From Rebecca billardiae RCC1528 (Eukaryota; Haptophyta): 64,000 bases of DNA. Every line of letters starts with the position of its first letter. Positions within the stretch are counted from its first letter, which is position 1. The notes beneath the pieces are model-generated. The model did not search any database and was not told where the DNA came from. It worked only from the letters and a program-made list of their open reading frames with translations. The position numbers and the translations under genes were made by a program. The stretch spans positions 1,488,001 to 1,552,000 of the forward strand of contig OZ251227.1 of assembly GCA_965240325.2 (NCBI GenBank). Reading direction: 5' to 3'. Shown here one piece after another: positions 36,669-46,767 of the stretch.

Positions 36669-37635
36669 GGGCGAACCACTCAGAGCTCGGCGCAGTGATG
36701 AGACGGTAGCATACATCAGGTGCTACTATGTGCGCCCTCTGAGATGTGCGCTAGGATGATATACTATATACAGTGTACCGTCCGCGTGATCCGTCCGGGA
36801 TGCCGTTATAGATCGGCCTTCGTCGCCACTACTCCTCACTCGGTCGAGAACACAAGTGGCAGCCTACGGTGATGGTACCGCACCCGCGACGACGAGGAGT
36901 CGCGAAAGACGACTCATATCAGTCTCAGAGTCAGACGCGATCTATGATTCACTCCGGAGTCCGACAGGCTCTAGCTTGATGATCACTCCTCCACGGCCGT
37001 GATTACTCGAGTCTCGAATCGACTGCGACGAGACGAGCCGACGACTGTCACTCAACTCATCAGTGAGTGACGACGATGTCATGATTGACTCGTCATGTCG
37101 TCATGTGGCGATCTGACATCATCATGTCGATCATCAGTCGGTCTGACGATCACTGATTAGGCTGAAAGCCCGCTGAACTACTACCGTAGGGAGAACAGCA
37201 GCAGTCAATAAGCGGCCGTTGACATCTGCCGGCGCGGCACGACACTCGTATACTACCTAAGTTATACCGCGAGTAAATAGCAGACGACGATCGGACTACG
37301 ACGCGACGAGTCCCGATGACGACTCGCGATTGGCATCGGAGCGGCACTCCGGTCAGGGCCAGCCCGTGCCGACGCCTCAAGCCCGCAACGTCTCGGGTAA
37401 CTGAGGTAAGTCGAGCCTCGAGCCGTCACCGAGGGGATGACCGGAGAGTCGCGGGCGGAGGGTGGGGAAGGCGGTGCCCGCACGCGTGGTCCTGCGCACC
37501 GCCGTGCACCTTTCAGACCTCGCGACCCATTCGGCTGACGGCTGTGCCGGCGCGGCGTGGACCGCTTGGGATTCACCTCGACGAAAATCTGCACGCCGTC
37601 GTGACACGCCGCCACGCGCTCGCGCGGCTCACGAC
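36669..37635. other. Gene-free intergenic region
   Basis: About 970 bp between the convergent 3' ends of the signal-peptide protein and glucosidase II beta. It is rich in GACTC, GAGTC and ATGACGAC words between 36900 and 37150, but I find no gene, RNA or long repeat. Confidence 0.5.
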
Positions 37636-40575
37636 TCAGAGCTCGTCCTTCGTGCCCACCGCCGCCCCAGCGGCCGCCGCGCTGGCTCGCAGCGAGCGGA
37701 GCGTCTCGCTCGCGCTGCTGAGGTCGGCGTCCGAGCACGCGGCCGGCGTGCTGAACGTCATCGCGTACTTGCACATCTCGGGCTCGGAGACGGAGTGCAC
37801 GGCGGCGGTGGCGCCGCACTCGACCGTGACGGTGGTCTGGCGCTCGGGCCCCGACCAGCAGCGCTGGCCCCCCTTGTACAGCATGCGCCGGTACTCGGCG
37901 CCCTCCCAGCTGTCAGCCGCCCACTTGCCCAGCTCGGCGATCACGCGCGAGCCCTGCTTCTGCGCCACCTTGTCGAAGGGGCACAGCTCGTACACGTACT
38001 CGCCCGCGTCGACCGCGAGGCAGGTGCCGTGCGCGTGGCGGAACTCCGAGTGCGGGCCGTAGTCCATCGAGGCGCGCGCCTTGATCTCCTGCGGGGCGGC
38101 GGGAGGCGGCGGCGGGGCGCGGATGGGGCCGCGCGCGTGGCGCACGCCATGCTGAGCGCACGCGCGGCGCAGCGCCCCGCGCCGGGAGCGCGCGCGCCGA
38201 TGCGCCGCGCGCGCGGCGGGGCCGGTGCAGGCGCCGGTGCGCGCGCACGTTGATCCGTCTCTCCAGCTCGCGCTTGCGCTCGTTCAGACGCCTGCTCTCC
38301 GCACGCACACCCTGGAGCTCTGCGCACGCGCGGTGGGTGTGGCGCGGAGGAGAGGGGGGGCGCGAGGGGAGGGGCGTCGGGCACACGCGCGAGTGCTCCC
38401 GTGGCACGTGGGGACTGGCGGGCGGGCGAGCCCCGTGCAACCCCGGCTGCGACCGCGGCCGAGCGGCGGGCTGCGCCGCGCGGCCCCGCGCCTCCCCGCT
38501 GCCGCGGCTGCGGGGGCAGCGTGCGCGTGGCCGCCCAAGACGCGCGCGCGGCAGGCGGCGGCCGGCCTGGCCGCGGCGCGCCGAGCCGAGGCAGCGCTGC
38601 GGCGGTCGGCCGGGGAGGCAGCGCCGACGCCGCGCGTGCCTCCGAGGTCTCCGCCGGCCGCCTTGAGGTACATCACACGCAGCCGATGGAAGAGGCCAGG
38701 CACGGCCCGCTGCGCCCACCGCGACGCTGTGGAGAGCAGGCTGCTGGCGCCCTGGGCGGAGGGCGGAGCGCTCGCTGTGCCCAGAGAGGCGAGCGGAGCC
38801 ACGAGATGGCAGCCAGCCACGAGCGGCGGCGCCGAGAAGCAGCGGCAGCGCGCGCGTGGGGTGCGGCCACCGCGTCGGCTTGGAGGTACGCGGGTGCGCG
38901 CGCCATGCGTGCGCTCGGCAGCGCCCGGTGCGCGCGCGCGAGCAAGCAACCGAGCTGCACCTCGCGGGCTGCGTGCGCGCGCTGCCATCTCGAGCGCACG
39001 CTGCCGCCACCGGCAGAGGCCCCTTCTCCCGCACCCCCCCCCCCCCCCCCCCTCAGTGCGGGCCCACGCGTGTGTGCGCGCGCAACTCTCGGCGTGCGCG
39101 GTGCGTGCCAGGCCCGGGGCAGTCCCCCGCTTGGGCGCGCACGGCGCGCGCCCGCGCGTGAGCGCGCGCTCACCTGTTGGGGCGCCGTCGTCCTCGTCGA
39201 GGTCGTCCGCACCCTCGTCGTCTGCGTACGGGTCGTAGTCGTCGTCGTCGTCCTCCGGCTCCGGCGAGAAGTAGTCGTCGTCTCCCGCGTACGCGTCGCG
39301 CTCGGCCTCGTCATCCCCCGCGCCGAGATCGTCATCTCCCGCGCCGAGATCGTCATCTCCCTCGTACTGGCCGCCGTACTCGTCGTCGTCGTACTCAGCT
39401 GGGTAGTCGTCGCCCTCGTGCGGGGAGGGCACGTCGTCGTCGTCGTACTCCGGCGGCATGTAGTCGTCGTCGCCTTCGTACTCTGGCGGCACGTAGTCCT
39501 CCTCGTCGTCGTACGCGGGCATGTAGTCGCCCTCGCCCTCGCCCTCGCCCCCGCCCCCACCCTCACCCTCACCCGCTCCGGCGGCCGGCTGCTCAGCGGC
39601 GGCGCCCGCCGCTCCGTCGGCGCTCGGCCGATCGTCCTCAGACGGGTCGACTCGCATCCACGACTGCCTCCAGCTCTCCTCCCCACCGTCGGCGGCAGTG
39701 CCGTCGTCAGCGGCGGTGTCAGCGGCCGCGTCAGCGGTGGGCCCCGCACCCCCTTCGGCAGCGGAGTCCGGGCCGGCACCATCGGCCGGTGGCTCGGCTC
39801 GCGGTGTGTCGCCGCTGCCAGCGGCCGCCCCGTCGCCGCCCTCTGCAGCGCCGCCCGCGTCGGGCTGTGCGGCGTCGTGCTCGGCGAGCTCGCCCTCCGG
39901 CTGCTCCGCCGCGCGCCTCGCCTCTTCCTCCTGCCGCCTCGCCTCCTCCTCCTCTTTCCTCCGCGCCTCCTCCGCCGCCTTGCGCGCGCGCTCCGCCTCC
40001 TCGAGCACGTCCAGTCGCGCGGTCACGTTCGACAGCTCGGTGCTCAGCTGCTCGAGCGAGGACTCGAGCTCGACGAGCTCGGTCTGGTCCTTGGTCGCGC
40101 CCTCGCGCGACGCGTCGACCCAGGCGCGCTTCTGCTCCAGCGCGGCCCGCAGCCCGGCCTCCTTGGACTCGTAGTCCTTCAGCGCCGCGGCGGCGAGCGA
40201 TGCGCACGTGTTGGGGCACCGCTGCGTCGGGTGGGTGGCCTCGTCGCTGCCGTCGCAGCAGTCGCACAGGCCGTCGCGCACGCGCGAGGAGAAGATGTGC
40301 GCGCCAAAGTACCCCCGATTCTCGCAGTAGAAGCGCCCGGCGGAGCACGCAGACGTGCCGGGCTCGTCGGAGCCGTCGTGGCAATCGCAGTAGTCATCGT
40401 TGACGTGGTCGAGCGGCACAGTGGCGCTGCCGTCCGCGCATGTGAACGTGCCCGAGGCTCCGGCGTACCGCGCCATGTCCGCTGGGGCGACGCCTATCAC
40501 GCTTCCGTGCGCCACCGCCGCCGCGCCTGCGGCGACGGCCGCCGCCAAGATGGCCACGGGCCGCCTCGTCGTCAT
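37636..40575 (-). CDS. PRKCSH: Glucosidase II beta subunit (PRKCSH/GTB1-like), four exons, KDEL
   Basis: Exons 40575-39174, 38726-38640, 38319-38249 and 38088-37636 join to 670 residues. The signal peptide is followed by two LDL-receptor-A-like modules with DDYCDCHDGSDEPGTSAC and DGLCDCCDGSDE, the G2B domain that holds the catalytic alpha subunit. Then come a Glu-rich coiled coil (residues 150-210), a long acidic region with repeated EYEGDDDYMPPEY-like units, the joined segment MYLKAAGGDLGELQGVRAES, and a C-terminal MRH lectin domain (CLAVDAGEYVYELCPF, PERQTTVTVECG, EPEMCKYAMTFSTPAAC). It ends TKDEL for ER retention. The protein recruits glucosidase II to N-glycans in the ER. The exon 2 donor is GC rather than GT (see findings). 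Confidence 0.92.
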
Positions 40576-40725
40576 CGGTGGCGGGCGGCGGCGTCGCGAC
40601 GCCCAGATCTGCGTGGGCTCTGGACGATCATTCTTGTCGCTGCTGCTGCAGTGCCGGCTGCCCGGCTTGCGTGCGGGCAGTGTGACGCCCAGCATGGCTG
40701 CCGCATTGCGCGGGCGGAGCGAGTG
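40576..40725. promoter_or_regulatory. Bidirectional promoter region with a uORF for the CCCH gene
   Basis: 150 bp between the ATG of glucosidase II beta (40575, minus) and that of the CCCH gene (40726, plus). It contains a 10-codon upstream ORF, ATG 40694 to TGA 40724-40726, whose stop overlaps the main ATG by one base (TGATG). Confidence 0.5.
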
Positions 40726-41211
40726 ATGCTCTTCGACGACGGCGAAGAGCCGCCAGACGAGACAGACGACGAGGGTGACGCCCCTCAGCCTGAGGAGCAG
40801 CACTCTGCGAACGCACTCGCCGATCTGCGCCATCCGTCGTGGACTCCCCTTCGGCCGACTGGAGCAGATGGCATGCCGATTGGTATGGTCGAACGACCGC
40901 GCGCGAGAGCACAACGTCAGTCTGTCGCTGACTTCGTCTTCGGCCCGTGCGCATCCGCGAATAGCACCGCGACGCGTCCTGCAATCAGCCACCGCCGAGC
41001 ACGTCGTGACGAGTCAGAGGTCGAGGCCGACGACCACAAGTGGGACGAGCGAGCACCACCCGCTTTGTACGAGTCAGTGCCGGAGGCCCCGATCTGCAAG
41101 TTCTTCCTCTCGGCCGGCGGATGCCAGCGCGCGCAATGCCGGTTCGTACATGCACAACCATCTACAGATATCCAGAAAAGGGCCCGGACAGACGACCGCA
41201 GTCGCCCGTAG
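40726..41211 (+). CDS. Small CCCH zinc-finger protein
   Basis: 161 residues. The N-terminus is acidic (DDGEEPPDETDDEGD), the middle is basic and Ser/Arg-rich, and residues about 122-142 carry one CCCH finger, CKFFLSAGGCQRAQCRFVH, with spacing C-x8-C-x4-C-x3-H. Single CCCH fingers of this sort bind RNA in splicing or mRNA decay factors. The overall family is not recognised. The start is chosen at 40726 because the upstream ATG at 40694 is in another frame and terminates after ten codons. Confidence 0.72.
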   Translation: MLFDDGEEPPDETDDEGDAPQPEEQHSANALADLRHPSWTPLRPTGADGMPIGMVERPRARAQRQSVADFVFGPCASANSTATRPAISHRRARRDESEVEADDHKWDERAPPALYESVPEAPICKFFLSAGGCQRAQCRFVHAQPSTDIQKRARTDDRSRP

Positions 41212-41476
41212 CCGTCTCGGCTCTCGGGCGTCTGTCGGCCGTCATCTGGCGGTCCTGGACGATCCAGATCACGATGGTACTCCGCGTACTCGCCTGCCGT
41301 CGCTCATTGGGGAGTGCCGCTGAAGTCTGCCAGTCATCCGTTGGCGTGATGGCGGCGGTGGTGATCGCGCTCCAGCAGCTCAAGGCCGCGCTCAAGCAAT
41401 CCGATCGCGGTGCAGGCTGTGCTCTGCCACCAACGCCGACTTCGTGTCGACGATCAGCCGATCAGGCACTGCCACC

Positions 41477-41534
41477 GACGAATCAGGAGACCCGCGTCGT
41501 CCTACCTGTAGTGTCGTTAAATCATAGAATGAGT
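41477..41534. repeat. Dispersed 58-bp repeat, copy 2
   Basis: Same orientation as 18488-18546: GACGAATCAGGAGACCCGCG, CGTCCTACCTGT, GTCGTTA, AATCATAGAATGAGT. Here it lies downstream of the CCCH gene; copy 1 lies upstream of the MFS gene. Flanks beyond the 58 bp are unrelated. Confidence 0.65.
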
Positions 41535-41833
41535 CTGTCTGCTTGCTGCCGCTGCCGCTGCTGACCAACGGAGATTCTTCCGACGGCGCTACCGGATCGG
41601 CGACGGCTTCATGGGCGGTGACAGTTGGCGGGCGTCAATCTGCTCGCCTGCTACGGGATCATATTCTTTCTCCCCGTTGGGCTTGGCGCGGCTCCCCAGT
41701 GGGTTTCGGTCGCTGGCTGCCTGGTGAGCAGCTCTCCAGCTGTTCATGAGCAGCACCGGAGTTCCTCGCCGATCCTCGCGTGACTCGTGGTCCGGTTGCA
41801 AACCAGGTGCATCTAATCTCCCGTAACGGTCGA

Positions 41834-41858
41834 GCACCCCTCGCTAGGCGAGGGGTGC
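41834..41858. other. Perfect 11-bp stem-loop
   Basis: GCACCCCTCGC, TAG loop, GCGAGGGGTGC. It sits just outside the left arm of the 41863-42439 foldback. Confidence 0.6.
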
Positions 41859-41862
41859 GTCG

Positions 41863-42439
41863 GAAAGGACAGTGGAAACCCGGAGACTTTGTCCCCGCGC
41901 CCCTATCGCGGGCTCTGGCGCGCGAACGCTTTGTCACTACTGGCCCCCCGAGCCGGAGAGCGGCGCTCCGTGCACCAACAAAGACATCCCCAGCCGCATG
42001 TTGCCACTCGACACCTCGTCTCGCCTCGCGCGGAGCCAACTTGTGGTGTGCGGGAGCCACCCGTAGCACACTGGGCCGTGTAGCGACGCGCGTGGCGGGT
42101 CAACAGTGCATCGCGAAGGCGTCGCACGCGCAATCCGTTGAGTACATACTCATGTCTGTCCCATGGCACGTCGTGCGCCGCCGTGTGCGCCGATGCACTC
42201 CCGACTCGCGACGCGCCGCGTGCAGCACAGCCTGTGCTTCGGGTAGCTCCCGCACACCACAAGTTGGCTCCGCGCGAGGCGAGACGAGGTGTCGAGTGGC
42301 AACATGCGGCTGGGGATGTCTTTGTTGGTGCACGGAGCGCCGCTCTCCGGCTCGGGGGCCAGTAGTGACAAAGCGTTCGCGCGCCAGAGCCCGCGATAGG
42401 GGCGCGGCGACAAAGTCCCCGGGTTTCCACTGTCCTTTC
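41863..42439. mobile_element. Foldback element with about 201-bp arms and 175-bp loop
   Basis: Left arm 41863-42064 and right arm 42239-42439 are inverted copies, differing by a one-C length change in a C run near 41945 and about one substitution. Landmarks: GAAAGGACAGTGGAAAC at the outer edge, GCGGGCTCTGGCGCGCGAAC inside, and GTGCGGGAGC at the inner edge. No ORF of its own. It lies immediately upstream of the fascin-like/Ifi-6-16 gene. Confidence 0.8.
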
Positions 42440-42544
42440 TGTTGGCGGTGTCGCAGAGCGACCCGCCGGCCGTTACAGGGCCATTAGAAGGCGGTGGTTG
42501 CAAACGGTGGGTGCAGCGGCCAGTGACGTTGCCGTGTTCAACAG

Positions 42545-43168
42545 GGCTACCACGGCAAGTACCTGCACGCCGATCCCAACGGCCACGTGCACTTTGCCGC
42601 GCCCGTGGCATGCAACAACGAGACGTTTACGCTTGCCGATGCCGGCGGTGGGACCGTCTCGATCAAGTCGGTGCACGGCATGTTTGTGTGCGCCGAAGGT
42701 GGCCACCGGGGCAACATGGGAATTGGCCGGGATGACGTTGGCGGCCACATTGTCGCCGACCGCACGAAGGCCGACGTGTGGGAGATGTGGCGCATCACCG
42801 ACGACGCGTACGCCTTCACCGATCCAGGGCTCACCGCCAAGCTCGCGCTCGAGGGCACGATCGCGAGCGTTGGGTTGCTCGGTGCTGGTCTTGCCTTCGC
42901 CATCCCAGCCGCTGGCTTTGGGCTCGGTGGCGTCGCCGTCGGCTCAGCTGCAGCAGCCGTCCAATCGACAGTTTACGGTGCCGCCACGAGTGGTCTTTTC
43001 TCTGTGCTCCAGTCGATGGGCGCGACGGTCGCATGGGCTCCGATGGCCGTGGCGGGCGCGGCAGGCGCCGGGTCGGGCACCGCTGTTATGGCCCACGCTG
43101 TCTCGTCTGGTGGCACTGGCTACGGCGGCAGGACGTTTGGGCCACCTGAGCTGCGGTCGATGGCGTGA
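42545..43168 (+). CDS. Fascin-like beta-trefoil plus Ifi-6-16/ISG12 membrane domain, 5' exon unresolved
   Basis: Residues 1-85 of this exon start GYHGKYLHADPNGHVHFAAP and run through ETFTLADAGGGTVSIKSVHG and WEMWRITDDAYAF, a fascin-type actin-bundling trefoil repeat. Residues 95-175 are Gly/Ala-rich hydrophobic: GLLGAGLAFAIPAAGFGLGG, then VGSAAAAVQSTVYGAATSG and LFSVLQSMGATVAWAPM, matching the Ifi-6-16 (IFI6/IFI27/ISG12) family pattern with its LQSxGA signature. In animals that family resides in mitochondrial or ER membranes and modulates cell death and antiviral states; its role in protists is unknown. No in-frame ATG lies between the stop at 42524 and the CAG acceptor at 42542-42544, so exon 1 must be upstream or lost. 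Confidence 0.65.
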   Translation, partial: GYHGKYLHADPNGHVHFAAPVACNNETFTLADAGGGTVSIKSVHGMFVCAEGGHRGNMGIGRDDVGGHIVADRTKADVWEMWRITDDAYAFTDPGLTAKLALEGTIASVGLLGAGLAFAIPAAGFGLGGVAVGSAAAAVQSTVYGAATSGLFSVLQSMGATVAWAPMAVAGAAGAGSGTAVMAHAVSSGGTGYGGRTFGPPELRSMA

Positions 43169-44070
43169 TCCGCATCGACGCGCGGCTAGGCGAGCACCAA
43201 TGCTGGGGGAGAGTGGACCAGGAGCGGGACCTAAAGGGAGCTCCGCCGCGAGAGGATCGTGGGGGTGCGGCTCCCGAGCCGTTGGGGACCTCTTCGAAGC
43301 CTACAGAGTACAGTCTTACATAGGGGCACCCTATGCCAGGGTGCCCCTTCTTCCAACTCGGCTCACATTCGATCATTTCGATGACCTTGAATTGCAACGA
43401 AGTGCACTGCTTGTGCCCTGGGACCACCCCGCAGGCTAGTACCAGCAGGCCGCAGTGTTGGACTTGAGTAGCCGCTATGTGCTGAGTTGGCCTTACCGCC
43501 TCAGCCTCAGGAGGCGGGCTGTCCAAAGGAATCAATAAGGGTTTGGGCTGTCCACAGTGGATGGAGTGGTGTCAGGGCACTAATCCACTAGTAGTATGCC
43601 GTTGTGTCTCGGTCTGTGGCTTGAGGTCGGGTCGGGCCCGGGCGGTGGGGATCAGGTGGTTGCGGTTCAGTGGGGGTCTGGCCAGGGTAGCGGGCTGGAG
43701 GCTTCAAAGGCCGCCGGTCCGTGTCAGATGCATTGATCACCGGACAGCCCGTTATTAAAGGAGAATATATAGTCATATTATTAGTAATCGTAGTACGTCT
43801 GGTAGTCTTCTAAGTATCGTCCGTGTCGACCCCGCCGTCATCTGACATCTGCCATCTTATTATTCGGGCCGCTGAAATATATGTATATATATGTATGGTA
43901 AATGGTAAATACATGGCGGTAGTAGTCGAGTAGTAGCTATGCGGGCCCGAATTATCACGTCGTCCGACTGCTAATGGCGCTAGCTAGTAGCTGCTATAAT
44001 TATAAAATCAATAATATCGCGCGCGAATAGCTTGCGGTAGCTACGAGTAGTACTGAGTGAGCCAACGGTG
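43169..44070. other. Gene-free intergenic region with stem-loop
   Basis: A hairpin GGGGCACCCT, loop ATGCC, AGGGTGCCCC lies at 43323-43347, about 155 bp after the Ifi-6-16 gene stop. It has no downstream T run, so I do not call it a terminator. About 43740-44060 is AT-rich with short ATATGTATAT tracts. No gene is seen. Confidence 0.5.
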
Positions 44071-44584
44071 TACAGGCAATCGCGGGCAATAAGGAGCTGT
44101 CACGTTAAGAAACTGGGGCTTGCTATCTGTGGATCTGGCCTAGAAACTGAGACTAGCGATTGGCTGGTTCGCTATACGCATAGTCACACTAAGAAACCGG
44201 GACTACGTCGTCCCGGCTGACGAGTGGTCCGCCGAGGGCGAGGCGCAGTCGGCCCGCGTCGGGGACGCGGCGCGCGGCCCGACTACGAGTACAGGCCAAG
44301 TCCCGACTTCTCCTGATGACTGACTCCTGGCCAGTGCACCGCAGCATCCATGCAACATCATGCCAGATTTGCTCCAAAAAGGCCCAAAATTTTCTTCGGC
44401 CTCGCCGGCCGGGCCTAAAGACTCAGCGGGGGGCTCTGCCCCCCTGCGCCCCCCGCGCCTGCGCGGCGGGCGGACCTAGCTAAGAAACTGAGACTCCGTA
44501 GGCGCTCGGGCTACCGAACGGCTAAGAAATCGAGGCTAGCCGTGAGATCTCTGACTTCGTTCTTATTGCCCGCGATTGCCTGTA
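44071..44584. mobile_element. MITE-like element with perfect 23-bp terminal inverted repeats
   Basis: 44071-44093 (TACAGGCAATCGCGGGCAAT then AAG) is the exact reverse complement of 44562-44584. The 514-bp interior has no ORF but repeats the motif TAAGAAACTG(G)GACT or variants about five times: near 44107, 44150, 44190, 44482 and 44521. No clear target duplication is visible outside the ends. Confidence 0.8.
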
Positions 44585-44762
44585 GCAGCCTATAGGTACT
44601 CGGACGACGTGACAGCCTGATGAGTGATGACAGGCTGAGTCACAGTAGTGTAAATACGACTTTATATATTGTCATGGATCATGATGATGATGATGATCAT
44701 AGTCTGCTCCTACACTCTACCGAGCAGTACTGACAGGCTCGTCGCAGCGCGCGACGCCGCCG

Positions 44763-45899
44763 TTATACCGCTGACGATGAAGCAGCAGTAGCAGTGTACG
44801 TGGTTGACGAGCGCGGCCCCCCTCCGGGCGCATGGCTTGCGTCTATCCGGTAGAGGTTATCCGTCACATAGCGCTGGCCGCCGTCACAGAGGATCGTCAC
44901 CACGACGTGTCCAGGGCCGAGCGCCTCGGCCGTGCGCACGGCCGCGACACAGTTGAGCGCCGACGAGGAGCCGACGAAGAGCCCCTCCTCGCGCAGCAGC
45001 CTGTGCGCCATCGCCACCGCGTCGTCGTCGCTCACGCGCACGGCGTCGTCGATCAGCGCGCACGCGAAGTTGGCCGTGAGCCGGTCGGCGCCCACGCCCT
45101 CCACGAGCGTGTCGTACCGGTGCCGCCGCACGGTGCGCTCCGCCTGCTCGCTGGCGTACGCGACTCCGTGCCGTACGCGGTTGTACAGGCTCGAGCCGTG
45201 AGGATCGGCGAGCACGACGCGGGTGCGCGGGTTGTGCTGCTTCAGAAACCGCGAGACGCCCGCGAGGGTGCCGCCCGTGCCCGCCGACATGACGAACGCG
45301 TCAACGCGCCCCTTGGCCTGCGCCCAGATCTCTGGGGCCGTCGACTCGTAGTGTGCGCGCATGTTGGCGGCGCACTCGAACTGGTCGATGAAGACGGCGC
45401 CGGACAGGGCACGCGCGCGCTCGCGCGCGACATTGACGTAGTGCTCCTCGTTCACAATCGAGGCGGGCTTGACCACGTGCACGCGCGCGCCGAGCGCCTC
45501 GAGCAGCCGCCGCTTGTCCGGGCTCATGTCATCGGGCACGACGAGCTCGCATGCATATCCCCGCGCGCGCGCGACGAGCGCGAGCGAGATGCCCGTCGAG
45601 CCAGACGTGCCCTCGACGATGGTACCACCCGGGCGGAGCGCGCCGGTGCGCTCGGCGTCGAGCACGGCTCGCCATGCCACGCGGTCCTTGATGCTCCCGC
45701 CCGCGTTGAGGAACTCGAGCTTGGCCAGGATGCGGCAGCCAGTCTGGCGCGAGAGCGACGGGAGCTCGAGCAGCGGCGTGTTGCCCACCAGCCCGGCGTG
45801 TGCCCGGGTGTCAGAGCCACGCCGGCGCACGAGCCGCTGCAGGCAGACCCCCGCCACCACACATGCCACCATCAGGGCGACGTGATCCGACGCCGCCAT
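44763..45899 (-). CDS. Membrane-anchored cysteine-synthase-like PLP enzyme
   Basis: 378 residues. Residues 8-22 (ALMVACVVAGVCLQ) form an N-terminal membrane anchor followed by RRR, then a fold-type II PLP domain: GLVGNTPLLEL (36-46), PLP lysine 71 in NAGGSIKDRVA, phosphate loop EGTSGSTGISLA (96-107), SAGTGGTLAG, and GLFVGSSSALN near the C-terminus. The family makes cysteine from O-acetylserine (CysK) or cystathionine (CBS). The anchored architecture resembles the yeast mitochondrial outer-membrane protein Mcy1, whose substrate is uncertain. All core residues are present, so it should be catalytically competent. The C-terminal tail is Ser/Thr/Ala-rich. Confidence 0.88.
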   Translation of the reverse strand: MAASDHVALMVACVVAGVCLQRLVRRRGSDTRAHAGLVGNTPLLELPSLSRQTGCRILAKLEFLNAGGSIKDRVAWRAVLDAERTGALRPGGTIVEGTSGSTGISLALVARARGYACELVVPDDMSPDKRRLLEALGARVHVVKPASIVNEEHYVNVARERARALSGAVFIDQFECAANMRAHYESTAPEIWAQAKGRVDAFVMSAGTGGTLAGVSRFLKQHNPRTRVVLADPHGSSLYNRVRHGVAYASEQAERTVRRHRYDTLVEGVGADRLTANFACALIDDAVRVSDDDAVAMAHRLLREEGLFVGSSSALNCVAAVRTAEALGPGHVVVTILCDGGQRYVTDNLYRIDASHAPGGGPRSSTTYTATAASSSAV

Positions 45900-46767
45900 G
45901 CTGCCACCCTACACTACTTCTCACAGTCACCTGCCTGCGCCGGTCTGTTTTGTGGCGGTGTCTTTGTGCAGTGTTGGATGGCGTCAATCACGCCTTAACC
46001 AAGTGTGCACGTTAAAACATAGTAAACTGTATGGCGGGCCGTAGGTCCGCCCCTTGTAGTGCCCGGGAAAAAGATAAGAAAAAGAAAATGAAAAAAGAAA
46101 ATCGCCTCGCAAAGAAAAGAAAATCGCCTCGCTCACTGCCGGGTCGCTTCGCTCACTACCGGGCGCCCTCGCAGCTCCCACTGGGGACGCTCGGCCGAAA
46201 ACCATCTTGGCCATGGCGCGGAGCGCATGGGCCGCGCGCGCCAAATCCAACGCCGGCGCGGACATCGCGCGGGGATTCCCGAACGGTGTTTTCGCCCGAT
46301 TCGCGATTGCTGCCCTCGTCGTCTCGCGTGCAGGTCGAACGGGGGCTAAATCGACGCGTTTGGAGCGGTACGCTCGGCGCGTCGACACGATCGTGCGACC
46401 TGGGGCGATCCTCGCCCGACGTGCACGTCGAAAGCTCGCACCGGCCATAGCATCATGCGCTGCGCACGATGGCCGCCTCGCGCGATCCACCGTCGCGCGT
46501 CGGGCTCGGTGCGGAAACGCATTCATCACGAGGCGTCTCGCGGGCGGGAAGCGCCATCGCACGCGACGCAAGCTTTGGCGCGGCCTTCTGAACACCATAA
46601 CCGGAATCCACACACCGGACTGTCGCGTGCCCCGGTTGGCAAGGTCGGGCGCATGCAAATCCGTTTGCTACGATCGGTGGTTTTCCAGAGCGCGAGCGAT
46701 CATCTTTCACGCTCGCGAGCTCGCGACCAAAGATCGCTCGGCGCCTGAGGGCCCACGTCCAGCCTGC
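45900..46767. other. Intergenic region with AAAAG-rich and CGCCTCGC repeats
   Basis: About 46065-46135 is an A-rich purine tract (AAAAAGATAAGAAAAAG) with two AAAGAAAATCGCCTCGC copies. 46213-46767 is open in frame with the following ORF, but its Arg/Ala-rich translation is unlike a protein domain, so I leave it out of the CDS. Confidence 0.4.

Noticed and set aside
43323-43347. Hairpin as a transcription terminator
   Set aside because: Rho-independent terminators do not apply to nuclear genes, and no T run follows.
46213-46767. N-terminal extension of the 46768-47328 ORF
   Set aside because: The translation is basic low complexity, and the 46768 ATG begins the protein-like part.
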